DNA of 64,000 nucleotides from Dyadobacter sp. CY261 (GCF_021440085.1 NZ_JAKCPW010000009.1:186001-250000); one strand, 5' to 3'. Positions 51,885 to 60,455 are shown, counted from the stretch's first letter. Numbers and translations are program-made. Notes: generated from the sequence alone by a model not told the origin.

Positions 51885-52815
51885 AATCCTTTTTCCCAAT
51901 CCCATCCAGCACCACCGCTCCAATAATAATCACGCCCATTACCACCTGTTGATAGTAGGAAGTTACATTGAGCAGGTCCAGACTGTTGCTGATCACGCCG
52001 ATCAATAATGCACCAATCAATGTGCCCGTCATAGTTCCAGTGCCGCCGGAGGTGCTGGTACCACCAATTATTGCAGCAGCAATGGCGTCGAGCTCGAATC
52101 CGGCTCCTGCATTCGGCTGACCTGTCGTAATGCGCGACGTCAGCAGGATGCCTCCCAATCCAGAAAGCAGTCCACAAATCGTATATACCCACATCTTTAC
52201 CCGACTTACGCGTATTCCCGACGCAAGCGCCGCAGGCTCGTTACCTCCGACCGCATATATGTATCTGCCCAAAACTGTTTTATTTAAAACAACCGAACAA
52301 ACCGCAAATGCCAATATGAGAATGATAATGGGGAATGGGATTCCTGCGATATTCCCTCCTCCGATGAAATTGAATTCATCTGAAAGATTAGAAATGGGTC
52401 TTCCTTTGCTGAAAATCAATGCAAGACCGCGCCCGATGGTCATCGTCCCCAATGTTACGATGAATGGAGGAACTTTGCTCTTGGTAGTGACTAACCCGTT
52501 GAATGCGCCTATCGCGGAACCGGCTCCCAGGCCAACGAGCAATGGAACTATTAACGGATAAGTGTCGGGATGCGCAAAAGTAGCCGCCACCACTCCCGCA
52601 ACTGCTACCATGGAGCCCAGTGACAAGTCGATGCCTCCCGTGATGATCACAAAAGTCACGCCAAAAGCCAACAAAGCATTGATTGACACCTGATTCCCAA
52701 TGATCAGCAAATTAGAAAGAGTAAAAAACTTGGGCGTACTGAATGCCAGCACGAGGCATATCAATGCGAATGCGAGGAAGATGCCGTACTGGCCGAGTTT
52801 GGAGAATCTGTTCAT
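51883..52815 (-). CDS. Sugar ABC transporter permease (RbsC family)
   Basis: 310 residues from ATG 52815 (317 from an in-frame GTG at 52836). About nine membrane segments. The BPD_transp_2 pattern is clear: VTFVIITGGIDLSLGSMVAVAGVVAA, FIVTLGTMTIGRGLALIFSKGRP and FELDAIAAAIIGGTSTSGGTGT. It forms the membrane channel with RbsA-type ATPase and RbsB-type binding protein. The upstream gap to the ATPase gene contains heptamer array B. Confidence 0.93.
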   Translation of the reverse strand: MNRFSKLGQYGIFLAFALICLVLAFSTPKFFTLSNLLIIGNQVSINALLAFGVTFVIITGGIDLSLGSMVAVAGVVAATFAHPDTYPLIVPLLVGLGAGSAIGAFNGLVTTKSKVPPFIVTLGTMTIGRGLALIFSKGRPISNLSDEFNFIGGGNIAGIPFPIIILILAFAVCSVVLNKTVLGRYIYAVGGNEPAALASGIRVSRVKMWVYTICGLLSGLGGILLTSRITTGQPNAGAGFELDAIAAAIIGGTSTSGGTGTMTGTLIGALLIGVISNSLDLLNVTSYYQQVVMGVIIIGAVVLDGIGKKD

Positions 52816-52848
52816 TCGTTTGTTGGGTCTTGCCACGTTGTTCGATGT

Positions 52849-52941
52849 GACCGCCGACGGCTGACCACCGACCGCCGTTGTGTTTCTTTAAATTGCAATT
52901 ATATTCGTTCGCCCCCCTTCGGCTGTCAGCGGTCGGCCGTC
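52849..52941. repeat. Heptamer inverted array, site B
   Basis: Four units beginning GAC (52849-52876) and three inverted units ending GTC (52921-52941) are separated by 44 nt. All seven fit GACNRYN or its complement. On the transcribed (minus) strand the array fills the gap between the ATPase stop and the permease start, ending 13 or 34 nt before the permease start depending on the start chosen. Confidence 0.88.
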
Positions 52942-52948
52942 AAAAGAA

Positions 52949-54454
52949 TCACCCCTCCACCGCATACCGCATAATCAACTCCTGCGTCGCTTCCGCTTTT
53001 GAGAGCATTGCGGTTTGTTTTCCTTTGGATAACACCAATATACGATCGCTCAAACCGAGAATTTCCGGCAATTCCGACGATATCATGATAATCGCCATGC
53101 CCTGGTCGGCAAGGCCTCGGATTAGTTTGTAAATTTCAAATTTGGCCCCAACGTCGACGCCACGGGTCGGCTCGTCGAGGATGATCAGCTCGGGTGAGGC
53201 AAGCAGCACTCTGCCGATGACAACTTTCTGCTGGTTTCCGCCGCTCAAATAAGTTACTTGCTGACCGGCCCCTGCCGTTTTGATCTTCAAATCGGCGATC
53301 ATTTTGTCGGTGACCGATTGCTCGCTGTGTGTGTCGATAAAACCACCTTTGCGGTGGTAATTGATGCTCGAAAGCGTGATATTATCCTTTACGGACATTT
53401 GGGGAATAAACCCGAGTCCCTTCCGGTCTTCGCTCACATAACCGATGCCTCGATCGATCGCCTCGCGTGGCGTGCGTGCACGGAGAGGTATTTTTTTTAT
53501 CATAATTTCTCCCTCGTCCCATTGATCCAGTCCAAAAATCGCCCTTGCAATTTCCGTCCGTCCGGCGCCCATCAGGCCAGCCAGCCCCACAATCTCACCT
53601 GCTTTTACATTGAAGCTAATATTCGAAAACTTGCCTGCCCTACCCAGATTCTGAACTGAAAGCACTTCCTGTCCCACCGGCTGCGTGGTTTCGGGAAACA
53701 TCCGATCGATTTCCCTGCCTACCATCATCGCGATCAAGGCATTTTGATCCAGCTCGGTGGCGCTTTTGGTGCCCACATATTTCCCATCACGCAAGACGGT
53801 AATGGTATCCGAGATGCGGAATATCTCGTCCATTTTGTGGGAAATATAAATAATGCTGACGCCCTGCGCCTTCAGGTCATGAATGATCTTAAATAGCGTC
53901 GCCACCTCTTTATCCGAAATCGCCGAGGTAGGTTCGTCCATGATGATGACTTTCGCGTTGTTTGAAATGGCTTTCGCGATCTCGACCATCTGCATCTGCG
54001 CGACGCTGAGATGTTTCATTTTTGCGTTCGGTGCGATGTTGACACCCATCTTGTCCAGCAATACAGCCCCACGCTGATTGATCTCCTTATCATTCAGCCA
54101 GCCAGAAAGCATTCCCCTTTTACCCGAAACTGCCCTTTCCCTACCGAGAAAAATATTCTGCGCGACGGTCAGTTCAGGAATGATCAGGATTTCCTGGTGG
54201 ATCATGGAAATGCCTTTTTTCAAAGTCTCATTCACATTGCTACCAATCAAACTTTCACCTTCAAGCAGGATTTCCCCTGAATCAGGTGCTACAAGTCCGA
54301 TGAGGATTTTCATGAAGGTAGATTTCCCCGCACCATTTTCACCCATCAAGGCATGCACTTCGCCTTTTTTGAGGTCAAAATGGATATTATCCAGCGCTTT
54401 GATTCCGGAAAATGACTTGGAAACTTCCTTAATCCTTAGGATATAGTCGGACAT
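52949..54454 (-). CDS. Sugar ABC transporter ATP-binding protein (RbsA family)
   Basis: 501 residues with two ATPase domains, as in RbsA/MglA. Domain 1 has Walker A GENGAGKSTFMK, signature LSVAQMQMVEIAKAI and Walker B VIIMDEPTSAI. Domain 2 has a degenerate Walker A (AGLMGAGRTEIAR), signature YLSGGNQQKVVIGRVL and Walker B LIILDEPTRGVDVG. It energises import through the RbsC-type permease. A 12-bp hairpin lies between it and the upstream oxidoreductase gene. Confidence 0.95.
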   Translation of the reverse strand: MSDYILRIKEVSKSFSGIKALDNIHFDLKKGEVHALMGENGAGKSTFMKILIGLVAPDSGEILLEGESLIGSNVNETLKKGISMIHQEILIIPELTVAQNIFLGRERAVSGKRGMLSGWLNDKEINQRGAVLLDKMGVNIAPNAKMKHLSVAQMQMVEIAKAISNNAKVIIMDEPTSAISDKEVATLFKIIHDLKAQGVSIIYISHKMDEIFRISDTITVLRDGKYVGTKSATELDQNALIAMMVGREIDRMFPETTQPVGQEVLSVQNLGRAGKFSNISFNVKAGEIVGLAGLMGAGRTEIARAIFGLDQWDEGEIMIKKIPLRARTPREAIDRGIGYVSEDRKGLGFIPQMSVKDNITLSSINYHRKGGFIDTHSEQSVTDKMIADLKIKTAGAGQQVTYLSGGNQQKVVIGRVLLASPELIILDEPTRGVDVGAKFEIYKLIRGLADQGMAIIMISSELPEILGLSDRILVLSKGKQTAMLSKAEATQELIMRYAVEG

Positions 54455-54467
54455 AGCAGTATCGAAA

Positions 54468-54515
54468 CTGAGGCTTTAACCTTACCCTCTGTACAGGATT
54501 TGATTAAAGCCTCAG
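54468..54515. repeat. Inverted repeat upstream of the ABC ATPase gene
   Basis: A perfect 12-bp inverted repeat (CTGAGGCTTTAA at 54468-54479, complement at 54504-54515) with a 24-nt loop lies in the 80-nt gap between co-directional genes. No T-run follows, so an internal stability or attenuation element is more likely than a full terminator. Confidence 0.55.
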
Positions 54516-54534
54516 ATATAGATTGTATACGGAA

Positions 54535-55695
54535 TTAACCTTCCCAATGAACACCGGTGTCTTTCCAACTCTTCGTAGCCGCCGATTCGAGTACCGCTTC
54601 ACACACTTTCTGTGTTTCGTAAGCGTCACGGAAGGTCGGTGAGCAAGGTTTGCCCGTTTGCAGGCTTTCAAAGAAATCGGCCGCCTGGTGTATGAATGAA
54701 TGTTCGTAACCAATGCTGGTGCCGGGGATCCACCATCTCTTCATATAAGGCTGGTCGCTATCGGTTACCAGGATCGACCTCCATCCGCGAACGATCGAAT
54801 CGTCGTTGTGATCAAAATATTCCAGGCGGTTCAGATCATGCAAATCCCAGCGGATAGAAGCATGTTCGCCATTAATCTCGAATGTATAAAGCGCCTTGTG
54901 GCCGCGTGCGTAACGCGTTGATTCAAACAGACCGAGAGATCCGTTATCGAAATGGCAATGGAAAATACAAGCATCGTCAATACCCACTTTCTGGACTTCT
55001 CCGGTTTCGGTATGCTTGCGTTCCTTAATAAACGTCTCGGCCACCGCAGATACATCCTTAATCCCACCATTGATCCACATTGCGGTATCGATACAGTGCG
55101 CGAGCAGATCGCCGGTCACGCCGGAACCCGCTGCATCCACATCCAAACGCCATGTTGCCGTGCCACCCTGCGGTACGTCCGGGCTGATCGTCCAGTCCTG
55201 AAGGAAGTTGGCACGGTAGTGGAAAATGCGTCCCAGTTTGCCTGAATCCACAATCTGTTTCGCCAAAGTCACCGCAGGAACGCGGCGGTAGTTGTACCAG
55301 ACCGTGTTTTTGACGCCAGCCGCTTCAATGGCTTCCACCATTGCTTTCGCCTCAGCCAATGTACGTGCCAATGGCTTTTCGCAAAGAATCATTTTACCTT
55401 TTGCTGCGGCGGCCAATGCAATCTCGGCGTGGGTATCGTTCGGTGTACAAATATCGACCGCGTCGATATCGTCACGCTCGATGATTTTGCGCCAGTCAGT
55501 TTCGTAGGATTCGTAGCCCCATTGTTCTGCGAAAGCCTTCACTTTCTCTTCATTACGGGAGCAAACGGCCGCCAGTACGGGGCGATATTCAAGTTCAGGA
55601 AAAAAATCCCCTATTCTTTTATAACCATTGGTATGCGTGCGGCCCATCAAACCGGAACCGATCAGCGCTACTCTGATTTGCTTTTTTTCTGACAT
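54535..55695 (-). CDS. Gfo/Idh/MocA family oxidoreductase, cytoplasmic
   Basis: 386 residues, no signal. The Rossmann motif VALIGSGLMGRTHTNGYKRI is followed by VDICTPNDTHAEIALAAAAKGKMILCEKPLARTL with the catalytic EKP Lys and by the C-terminal domain with DLLAHCIDTAMWINGG containing the conserved D...H pair. NAD(P)-dependent sugar or cyclitol dehydrogenase by family. It sits between the ABC importer and the isomerase genes and probably acts on the imported sugar. Confidence 0.93.
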   Translation of the reverse strand: MSEKKQIRVALIGSGLMGRTHTNGYKRIGDFFPELEYRPVLAAVCSRNEEKVKAFAEQWGYESYETDWRKIIERDDIDAVDICTPNDTHAEIALAAAAKGKMILCEKPLARTLAEAKAMVEAIEAAGVKNTVWYNYRRVPAVTLAKQIVDSGKLGRIFHYRANFLQDWTISPDVPQGGTATWRLDVDAAGSGVTGDLLAHCIDTAMWINGGIKDVSAVAETFIKERKHTETGEVQKVGIDDACIFHCHFDNGSLGLFESTRYARGHKALYTFEINGEHASIRWDLHDLNRLEYFDHNDDSIVRGWRSILVTDSDQPYMKRWWIPGTSIGYEHSFIHQAADFFESLQTGKPCSPTFRDAYETQKVCEAVLESAATKSWKDTGVHWEG

Positions 55696-55761
55696 AAGGT
55701 TTTGTTGGTTGGGGCTTTCAGCGAGTCGCTTCGAGCCTTAGGTTTTGGAATATTCTTATTT

Positions 55762-55837
55762 GACGGCTGACCACCGACCGCTGACCGCCGATTACTTGAT
55801 TCGGCCGTCAGCGGTCGGTGGTCAGCCGGCGGCGGTC
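55762..55837. repeat. Heptamer inverted array, site C (near-perfect hairpin)
   Basis: Four GAC units (55762-55789) and five inverted units (55803-55837) with a 13-nt spacer. The four left units pair with four of the right units at 26 of 28 positions. One unit (AGCCGGC, 55824-55830) departs from the consensus. The array touches the stop codon of the upstream isomerase gene and lies in the gap before the oxidoreductase gene. Confidence 0.92.
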
Positions 55838-55838
55838 A

Positions 55839-56873
55839 TCACGCCACCCATCCATGCGCATTGCGCACTTTCACTAATGCGGCGAGGATGTCGTTCCAGG
55901 TTTGCTGCTGGTACATCACTTCGTTCGGGAACATACAGCCGTCCCAGCAAATATGGCGGAATGCTCTTGTCAGCTCGCCTTTGTCGTCGCGCAGCCAGAA
56001 ACCGGCATGATGTACGATATCCAGCTTCCCGTTAGGATCGGTGGCGAGGCAGTGGCGGCCTGTTTTATCGTGTGAACCGGTTCCGTGAACGGTTCCGTCA
56101 TTTTGTGCTACGTGGAAATCGATAGTCCACGGGCGGAGCGCGGCGGTCATTTTCTTAAAAGCCTCATCCAGCGCAGCCCTGTCGTCCCACTGGAAATCGG
56201 CAGGTAGAATGCGGTCTTCCGGAGCATTGTAGCCCAGCAAATAAAGGAAAGTATGTGACATATCAGCCTGGAAACCTACGTTCGGACGGTCTGTTGCTTC
56301 GAGCGTATCCAGCATCGCTTTCCAGCTGTGCATACCACCCCAGCATATTTCACCTTCCGCAGCCAGATTTTCGCCGAAATCAGCCGCTACATCGGCAGCA
56401 CGCCTGAAAGTTTCCGCGATTTGCTTCGTGTTACCCGCAGGGTCTGCCGACCATGCTTCCGGCGAAGCAGCCGAGTCGATACGGATCACGCCGCTCGGGC
56501 GGACGCCCGCGTCGCGCAGTTGCTTTCCAAATTCGCATGCCTTGCGCACTTGCTCCACAAATGTATCGCGTGCATCCTGGCTACCCAATGCCGAACCGGC
56601 CCATACATTAGCTACCAGACTGCCTGCTTCGAGGTTAAATCCGGCAAGTTTATCCGCCAGACGCTTCCCGCCATCCGGGCTGTTCAGGTACTCACCGATG
56701 TGCTCATCGAAAAGGCCGATATCGACCCCGTCGAATTTCGCACCGTCCACCTCGGCAGCGGCGGTTTTTTCAAGCAGTGTATCAAAAGGAATGATCGGTT
56801 CCGAATCGGAACCTTTGCCCACGATACCAGGCCATGTGGCATTGTGGAGTTTAGGGAAATTATTTTCAGGCAT
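55839..56873 (-). CDS. Sugar phosphate isomerase/epimerase-like TIM-barrel protein
   Basis: 344 residues, no signal. The xylose-isomerase-like TIM barrel is indicated by DGVDIGLFDEHIGEYL early on, AAEGEICWGGMHSWKAMLDTLEATDRPNVGFQADMSH in the middle with metal-ligand Glu/His/Asp, and WTIDFHVAQNDG with a later metal ligand. Members isomerise or epimerise sugars or act on keto-sugars and inositols. It is one of three such enzymes in this cluster, and it is 20 nt downstream of the cupin gene. Confidence 0.85.
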   Translation of the reverse strand: MPENNFPKLHNATWPGIVGKGSDSEPIIPFDTLLEKTAAAEVDGAKFDGVDIGLFDEHIGEYLNSPDGGKRLADKLAGFNLEAGSLVANVWAGSALGSQDARDTFVEQVRKACEFGKQLRDAGVRPSGVIRIDSAASPEAWSADPAGNTKQIAETFRRAADVAADFGENLAAEGEICWGGMHSWKAMLDTLEATDRPNVGFQADMSHTFLYLLGYNAPEDRILPADFQWDDRAALDEAFKKMTAALRPWTIDFHVAQNDGTVHGTGSHDKTGRHCLATDPNGKLDIVHHAGFWLRDDKGELTRAFRHICWDGCMFPNEVMYQQQTWNDILAALVKVRNAHGWVA

Positions 56874-56893
56874 GGTTTAAGGAATTTTAGTTT

Positions 56894-58108
56894 TTACAAT
56901 ACTAAATCAGGGTTACCTGGGCCGAAGTGTTTCAGGATCACGATCGGGTCGGTTTTGGACGGGTTGCTGATCGTAACGCCTTCGGTCGCAGCGGCCTCGC
57001 TCACGAAATATTCGTCGTTGGTCAACTGTCCGTAGCGGATCAATGCAGGGGTTTCGATATCCCACACACCGAATTTGCCATGTCCCTGCATCACAATCAT
57101 TCCGTATGCAGCAGCGTCAGTAATGGTAACAGTCTGTCCTGGAAAAACGGTAAGCTCCTTGGCACTGTAAGCCTCGTTTTTATAGCAGATCCAATTTTCA
57201 CTATATCCTTCTTCCGCCATCACCGCGACATCTTTTACCGGTTTGGGGCGCATGAAATGCTTTTCCATTAAATTGGGATTTACGTTCAAATCCCAGTCGA
57301 TCACTTCCATCAACAGGTCATAATCGCCAATTCTGTCTTTCGGTGTACCTTTCCAAAGCAGCTCTTCCGGAATAACCGCCTCATTGACAAGCGATTGATA
57401 CATCGCAAAAATATCTGATGCTTTTTGAGGCTCATAGGTACATAAGCTGCCCGGCGCATGTAACATGCCCGGTGGCACATCCCAGCCTGTTCCCGGCTCC
57501 AGGCGAAACGCCTGGGAGTAATTGGTAATCTTATTGTCACCCTTGGTGAAGTTCATCAGACACTCTTTGATCTGCTCTTTTGAAGTACCGGGAGCGATAC
57601 CAATGAATGTGTATGGAAAATCGCCACCGTGATTGTTAAGTTGAGGCGGGAAATAGTAGGCTTCCGGCTTTCCATTCTGGCCCACCATAGCCGCGTGCTC
57701 ATCTCTGTGGTGGATATGATGCGGAAGCGGCCCCATATTGTCAAAAAACTTGGAGTACATAGGCCAGCTCTTGTATTGATCCCAAAGTCTGTCGCCTATA
57801 ATTTGACCTTTCAGTTCTTCTACCGCGTCCCGCAATGTCACTTTTTGAATCCCTGATTCATCTTCAAAAACGATTTGGCTCAAACCTTCATTTTCGCCTG
57901 TAAGCGGCCCATTTTCCGCAGGAGTTGTGGATGATAACCAACGCTCATCGATACCACCACGCTCTCCACCCAGCACATAATAATCGTCGGGGTGCAACTT
58001 GATCCTGCGGCCGGGAACGCAAAACGAGCGCGGCACCCATGTCGGCGCCAAACGCAAAATTCCCTTTCCCTGCTCCAACGCCTTCTCAGCTATACTTGAA
58101 AGTCCCAT
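56894..58108 (-). CDS. Cupin protein resembling type I mannose-6-phosphate isomerase
   Basis: 404 residues. Two cupin-like parts are seen: an N-terminal metal-binding segment MGPLPHHIHHRDEHA with several His and a Glu, GTGWDVPPGMLHAPGSL with a further His, and a C-terminal cupin (LTVFPGQTVTITDAAAYGMIVMQGHGKFGV). This resembles PMI type I enzymes, which interconvert ketose and aldose phosphates, but the signature is not complete, so the reaction is open. Cytoplasmic. It begins the downstream half of the cluster after a long inverted repeat. Confidence 0.7.
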   Translation of the reverse strand: MGLSSIAEKALEQGKGILRLAPTWVPRSFCVPGRRIKLHPDDYYVLGGERGGIDERWLSSTTPAENGPLTGENEGLSQIVFEDESGIQKVTLRDAVEELKGQIIGDRLWDQYKSWPMYSKFFDNMGPLPHHIHHRDEHAAMVGQNGKPEAYYFPPQLNNHGGDFPYTFIGIAPGTSKEQIKECLMNFTKGDNKITNYSQAFRLEPGTGWDVPPGMLHAPGSLCTYEPQKASDIFAMYQSLVNEAVIPEELLWKGTPKDRIGDYDLLMEVIDWDLNVNPNLMEKHFMRPKPVKDVAVMAEEGYSENWICYKNEAYSAKELTVFPGQTVTITDAAAYGMIVMQGHGKFGVWDIETPALIRYGQLTNDEYFVSEAAATEGVTISNPSKTDPIVILKHFGPGNPDLVL

Positions 58109-58183
58109 TGTTTTTGTATTAAAAATTGGTTTTGGTTGATACTTAGTTAAAAATATTCGCTGTGTATTGATATGTTGCCGTTC

Positions 58184-58269
58184 ATGTCACCCCGAGCGCA
58201 GCCGAGGGGTAGTTGCATGATGCAAAAGCATTTTCGCCTATCACCCTTCGACTGCGCTCAGGGTGACAT
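58184..58269. repeat. Long imperfect inverted repeat (dispersed-repeat type)
   Basis: Two 27-nt arms (58184-58210 and 58243-58269) differ at three positions, all transitions, and enclose a 32-nt loop. Each arm carries a GTCACCC...GAGCGCAG core of a kind I recall as a widespread intergenic repeat in many bacterial genomes. It lies between two co-directional genes. Confidence 0.75.
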
Positions 58270-58319
58270 TACGATCGTACAGATTTCATCAACACCATCG
58301 GTTCTTCGCTATACGATTT

Positions 58320-59417
58320 CTACGACACATTCACCTTCAATTCAAATTCTTCAATCTCCTCCTTCGTCGTCATCACGCTCAATTCCAGATCATATTCCCG
58401 TGTCTCTTCCGGTTGCAGGAAAATTAATGTCCCGTCCTCACGTGCTTTGGCCTGACCCGAAAGCGGATGCGTGCTCGGTTCAATGCCAGTTACATATTCC
58501 CCTTTGCCCCAATGCTGCCAGTTGGCCAGCCACGGAAGTTGTTCCTTTCTGAATTTCAATGAGACCGCCAACCCAAGTTCACCGTTATGCAGCCCGCAAA
58601 TGCTGTCGCCGAAAATGTCCGCATCTACATCGATCAATGCCACTTCCTCACCGCTACCAAGGTGCGATTCCAATGGAGCCGGTGCTTTTTTGAATGCATT
58701 GCCTTCTTTAAAAATCGTTGCATTCTCGTCGCCAAAGCGCGGGTGCCATTTTCCATTCCAGAGAATGTCAGTGCCCTCGTCGACGAGCGGCCAACCGAAA
58801 TTGAAATGATATAGTAACATATGCGGCGCTGCGGTATTGGCTTTATTGATTACTTCATCATGAATGCGCAGCTTCGGCTCGCCTAATGTGGCCGAAATCG
58901 TACGTTTCAGTTCCAGGCTTGGTCCGAATGGCCGCGTTTCGCGGATAATGCCCGTAATACTCATGTCGTACTTCCCTGCACGCAAATCGGGCTGGATGAT
59001 GGAAATGATCTCGGCTGGCTGATTGCCGATCAACCCGTGCAAACCGCGGTCGCCATGGCTATCCGATTCCGGGCCGCCCGCGTGCGAAAGACCGCAGGTG
59101 GTGAGTAATCCACCGCCGAATGTGCGGAGCCAATCGATGCCTTTGTCGGAGAATGGTTGCGGATAGGTAATACCGCCGTGACTGATCCAGGCCAGACTAT
59201 GCTGGTTATAAAATGCCTCGGCAATGTCCATCGCCCGGTCGATCACGACTTTGAAGCGCAGCCCGCCGCCCGTGTTGATCCATGCAATGCGGGTACCGCG
59301 CCCAGCGCCATTGTCCAGCACCGAAGTCTCGATGCCGCCTACCTGTACGTGGTTCGACACCTTGTTCCTCCAATCTCCTTCTTGCTGCTCAGCGCCTTTC
59401 GAATCGTCGATCCCCAT
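58320..59417 (-). CDS. Aldose 1-epimerase-like protein (DUF4432 family)
   Basis: 365 residues. The galactose-mutarotase-like beta fold is suggested by RFKVVIDRAMDIAEAFYN, TFGGGLLTTCGLSHAGGP, DRGLHGLIGNQPAEI with a His, HMLLYHFNFGWPLVDEG with the second His, and a conserved Glu near GIEPSTHPLSG. DUF4432 proteins are carbohydrate-binding mutarotase relatives. It probably equilibrates anomers of the cluster's sugar or its keto form. Cytoplasmic. Confidence 0.8.
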   Translation of the reverse strand: MGIDDSKGAEQQEGDWRNKVSNHVQVGGIETSVLDNGAGRGTRIAWINTGGGLRFKVVIDRAMDIAEAFYNQHSLAWISHGGITYPQPFSDKGIDWLRTFGGGLLTTCGLSHAGGPESDSHGDRGLHGLIGNQPAEIISIIQPDLRAGKYDMSITGIIRETRPFGPSLELKRTISATLGEPKLRIHDEVINKANTAAPHMLLYHFNFGWPLVDEGTDILWNGKWHPRFGDENATIFKEGNAFKKAPAPLESHLGSGEEVALIDVDADIFGDSICGLHNGELGLAVSLKFRKEQLPWLANWQHWGKGEYVTGIEPSTHPLSGQAKAREDGTLIFLQPEETREYDLELSVMTTKEEIEEFELKVNVS

Positions 59418-59503
59418 TATATCTTAATTAAACTGATAATTGTCTAAACCTCAAAAAGGCGCAAAATGCCTTATTTTAATGCTTTATCCTGATAAAAACG
59501 AGA

Positions 59504-60316
59504 TCAGGCAACTGGCACGCTGTTCAGCCAGTTCCTTACGCGTGCATTAAAATCCTCTGTATTTTCAAAATGGAACGCGTGTCCAAGCTTGTCGTACAAA
59601 AACAGCTCGGCGCCTGGAATGCCGCTGGCGACCTCTTCGGCCATCCATACCGGCGTAAAAATGTCTTCTTTCCCGCCGATCACCAGGGTCGGCACATTAA
59701 TCTTGCCCAGATCGGGCAATGCATTATGGTTAATACAAGCAGCAGCTTGCCCTTCCAATCCGTGCAGGGGTTGAGGAAACGGGTTAAAACCATCGATTTT
59801 ACGACCATTTTCAAGATCTTCATGCTGCTTCGCATCGTCCCATGACGATTTTGAAAAGATCAGCAATTGAATGTATAAACTGAATTCCTCCGGTCTGAAA
59901 CGTGCCTTGGCATTCATAATATGCTGGAACAAGCCCTTCGCATAATTGTCGCACCGTGCCCAGGGGCACATTAATACGAGCGATTTAACTTTTGCAGGAT
60001 GACGAATAGCCAATTGCTGCGCAATAGTACTGCCCATTGAACAACCTATCACATTGACATTCTCTAACCCCAACGAATCGAGCAACCCCGCATAATCATC
60101 CGCCATTTGCTCGGTCGAGTACGGCCCTGTTGGTTTGTCCGTCAGCCCTACGCCGCGGTTATCGCCAATAATACAGCGAAAATGGTGTTTCCAGTCGGCC
60201 ACATGCACATTCCACACCGCTCCCGGCGCGGTAATGCCCATAATGAGCAGCAAAGGCTCACCCGAACCGCGTTCTTCGTAGTAAAAGTTGATACCGTTGG
60301 TTTTGATCGTAGGCAT
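59504..60316 (-). CDS. Alpha/beta hydrolase
   Basis: 270 residues. The nucleophile elbow is VIGCSMGSTIA, the oxyanion region LLIMGITAPGAVW, and the catalytic Asp and His are in VIGGKEDIFTPVWM and KLGHAFHFEN. No signal peptide. It belongs to the broad family of esterases, lactonases and peroxidases; in this setting a lactonase opening an oxidised sugar is plausible, but nothing in the sequence proves it. Confidence 0.88.
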   Translation of the reverse strand: MPTIKTNGINFYYEERGSGEPLLLIMGITAPGAVWNVHVADWKHHFRCIIGDNRGVGLTDKPTGPYSTEQMADDYAGLLDSLGLENVNVIGCSMGSTIAQQLAIRHPAKVKSLVLMCPWARCDNYAKGLFQHIMNAKARFRPEEFSLYIQLLIFSKSSWDDAKQHEDLENGRKIDGFNPFPQPLHGLEGQAAACINHNALPDLGKINVPTLVIGGKEDIFTPVWMAEEVASGIPGAELFLYDKLGHAFHFENTEDFNARVRNWLNSVPVA

Positions 60317-60352
60317 GGGGTGGGATGCTTTGTTGGTTGGTGATTCCTTTTT

Positions 60353-60450
60353 GACCGCCGACGGCTGACGACCGACCGCCGATCGGTTGTCTGTTTGTAT
60401 TTCAAAAAACGTACACGCAATAGGCGGTCCGCGGTCGGCCGTCGGCGGTC
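60353..60450. repeat. Heptamer inverted array, site D
   Basis: Four GAC units (60353-60380) and four inverted units (60423-60450) with a 42-nt spacer. The arms pair at 24 of 28 positions. The right arm ends 5 nt from the stop codon of the upstream isomerase gene and the left arm lies 36 nt before the hydrolase start. Confidence 0.9.
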
Positions 60451-60455
60451 ATCAC

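Noticed and set aside
51171..51926. 251-codon open frame opposite the ABC binding-protein gene
   Set aside because: Low-complexity Ser/Pro-rich product partly from the pyrimidine tract; antisense to a certain gene.
51770..52192. Upstream extension of the ABC binding protein by about 140 residues
   Set aside because: It runs in another frame through the permease gene; the lipoprotein signal starts at ATG 51769.
56328..57035. 235-codon open frame on the + strand across two sugar-cluster genes
   Set aside because: Overlaps two clear minus-strand genes and has no coherent domain; shadow frame.
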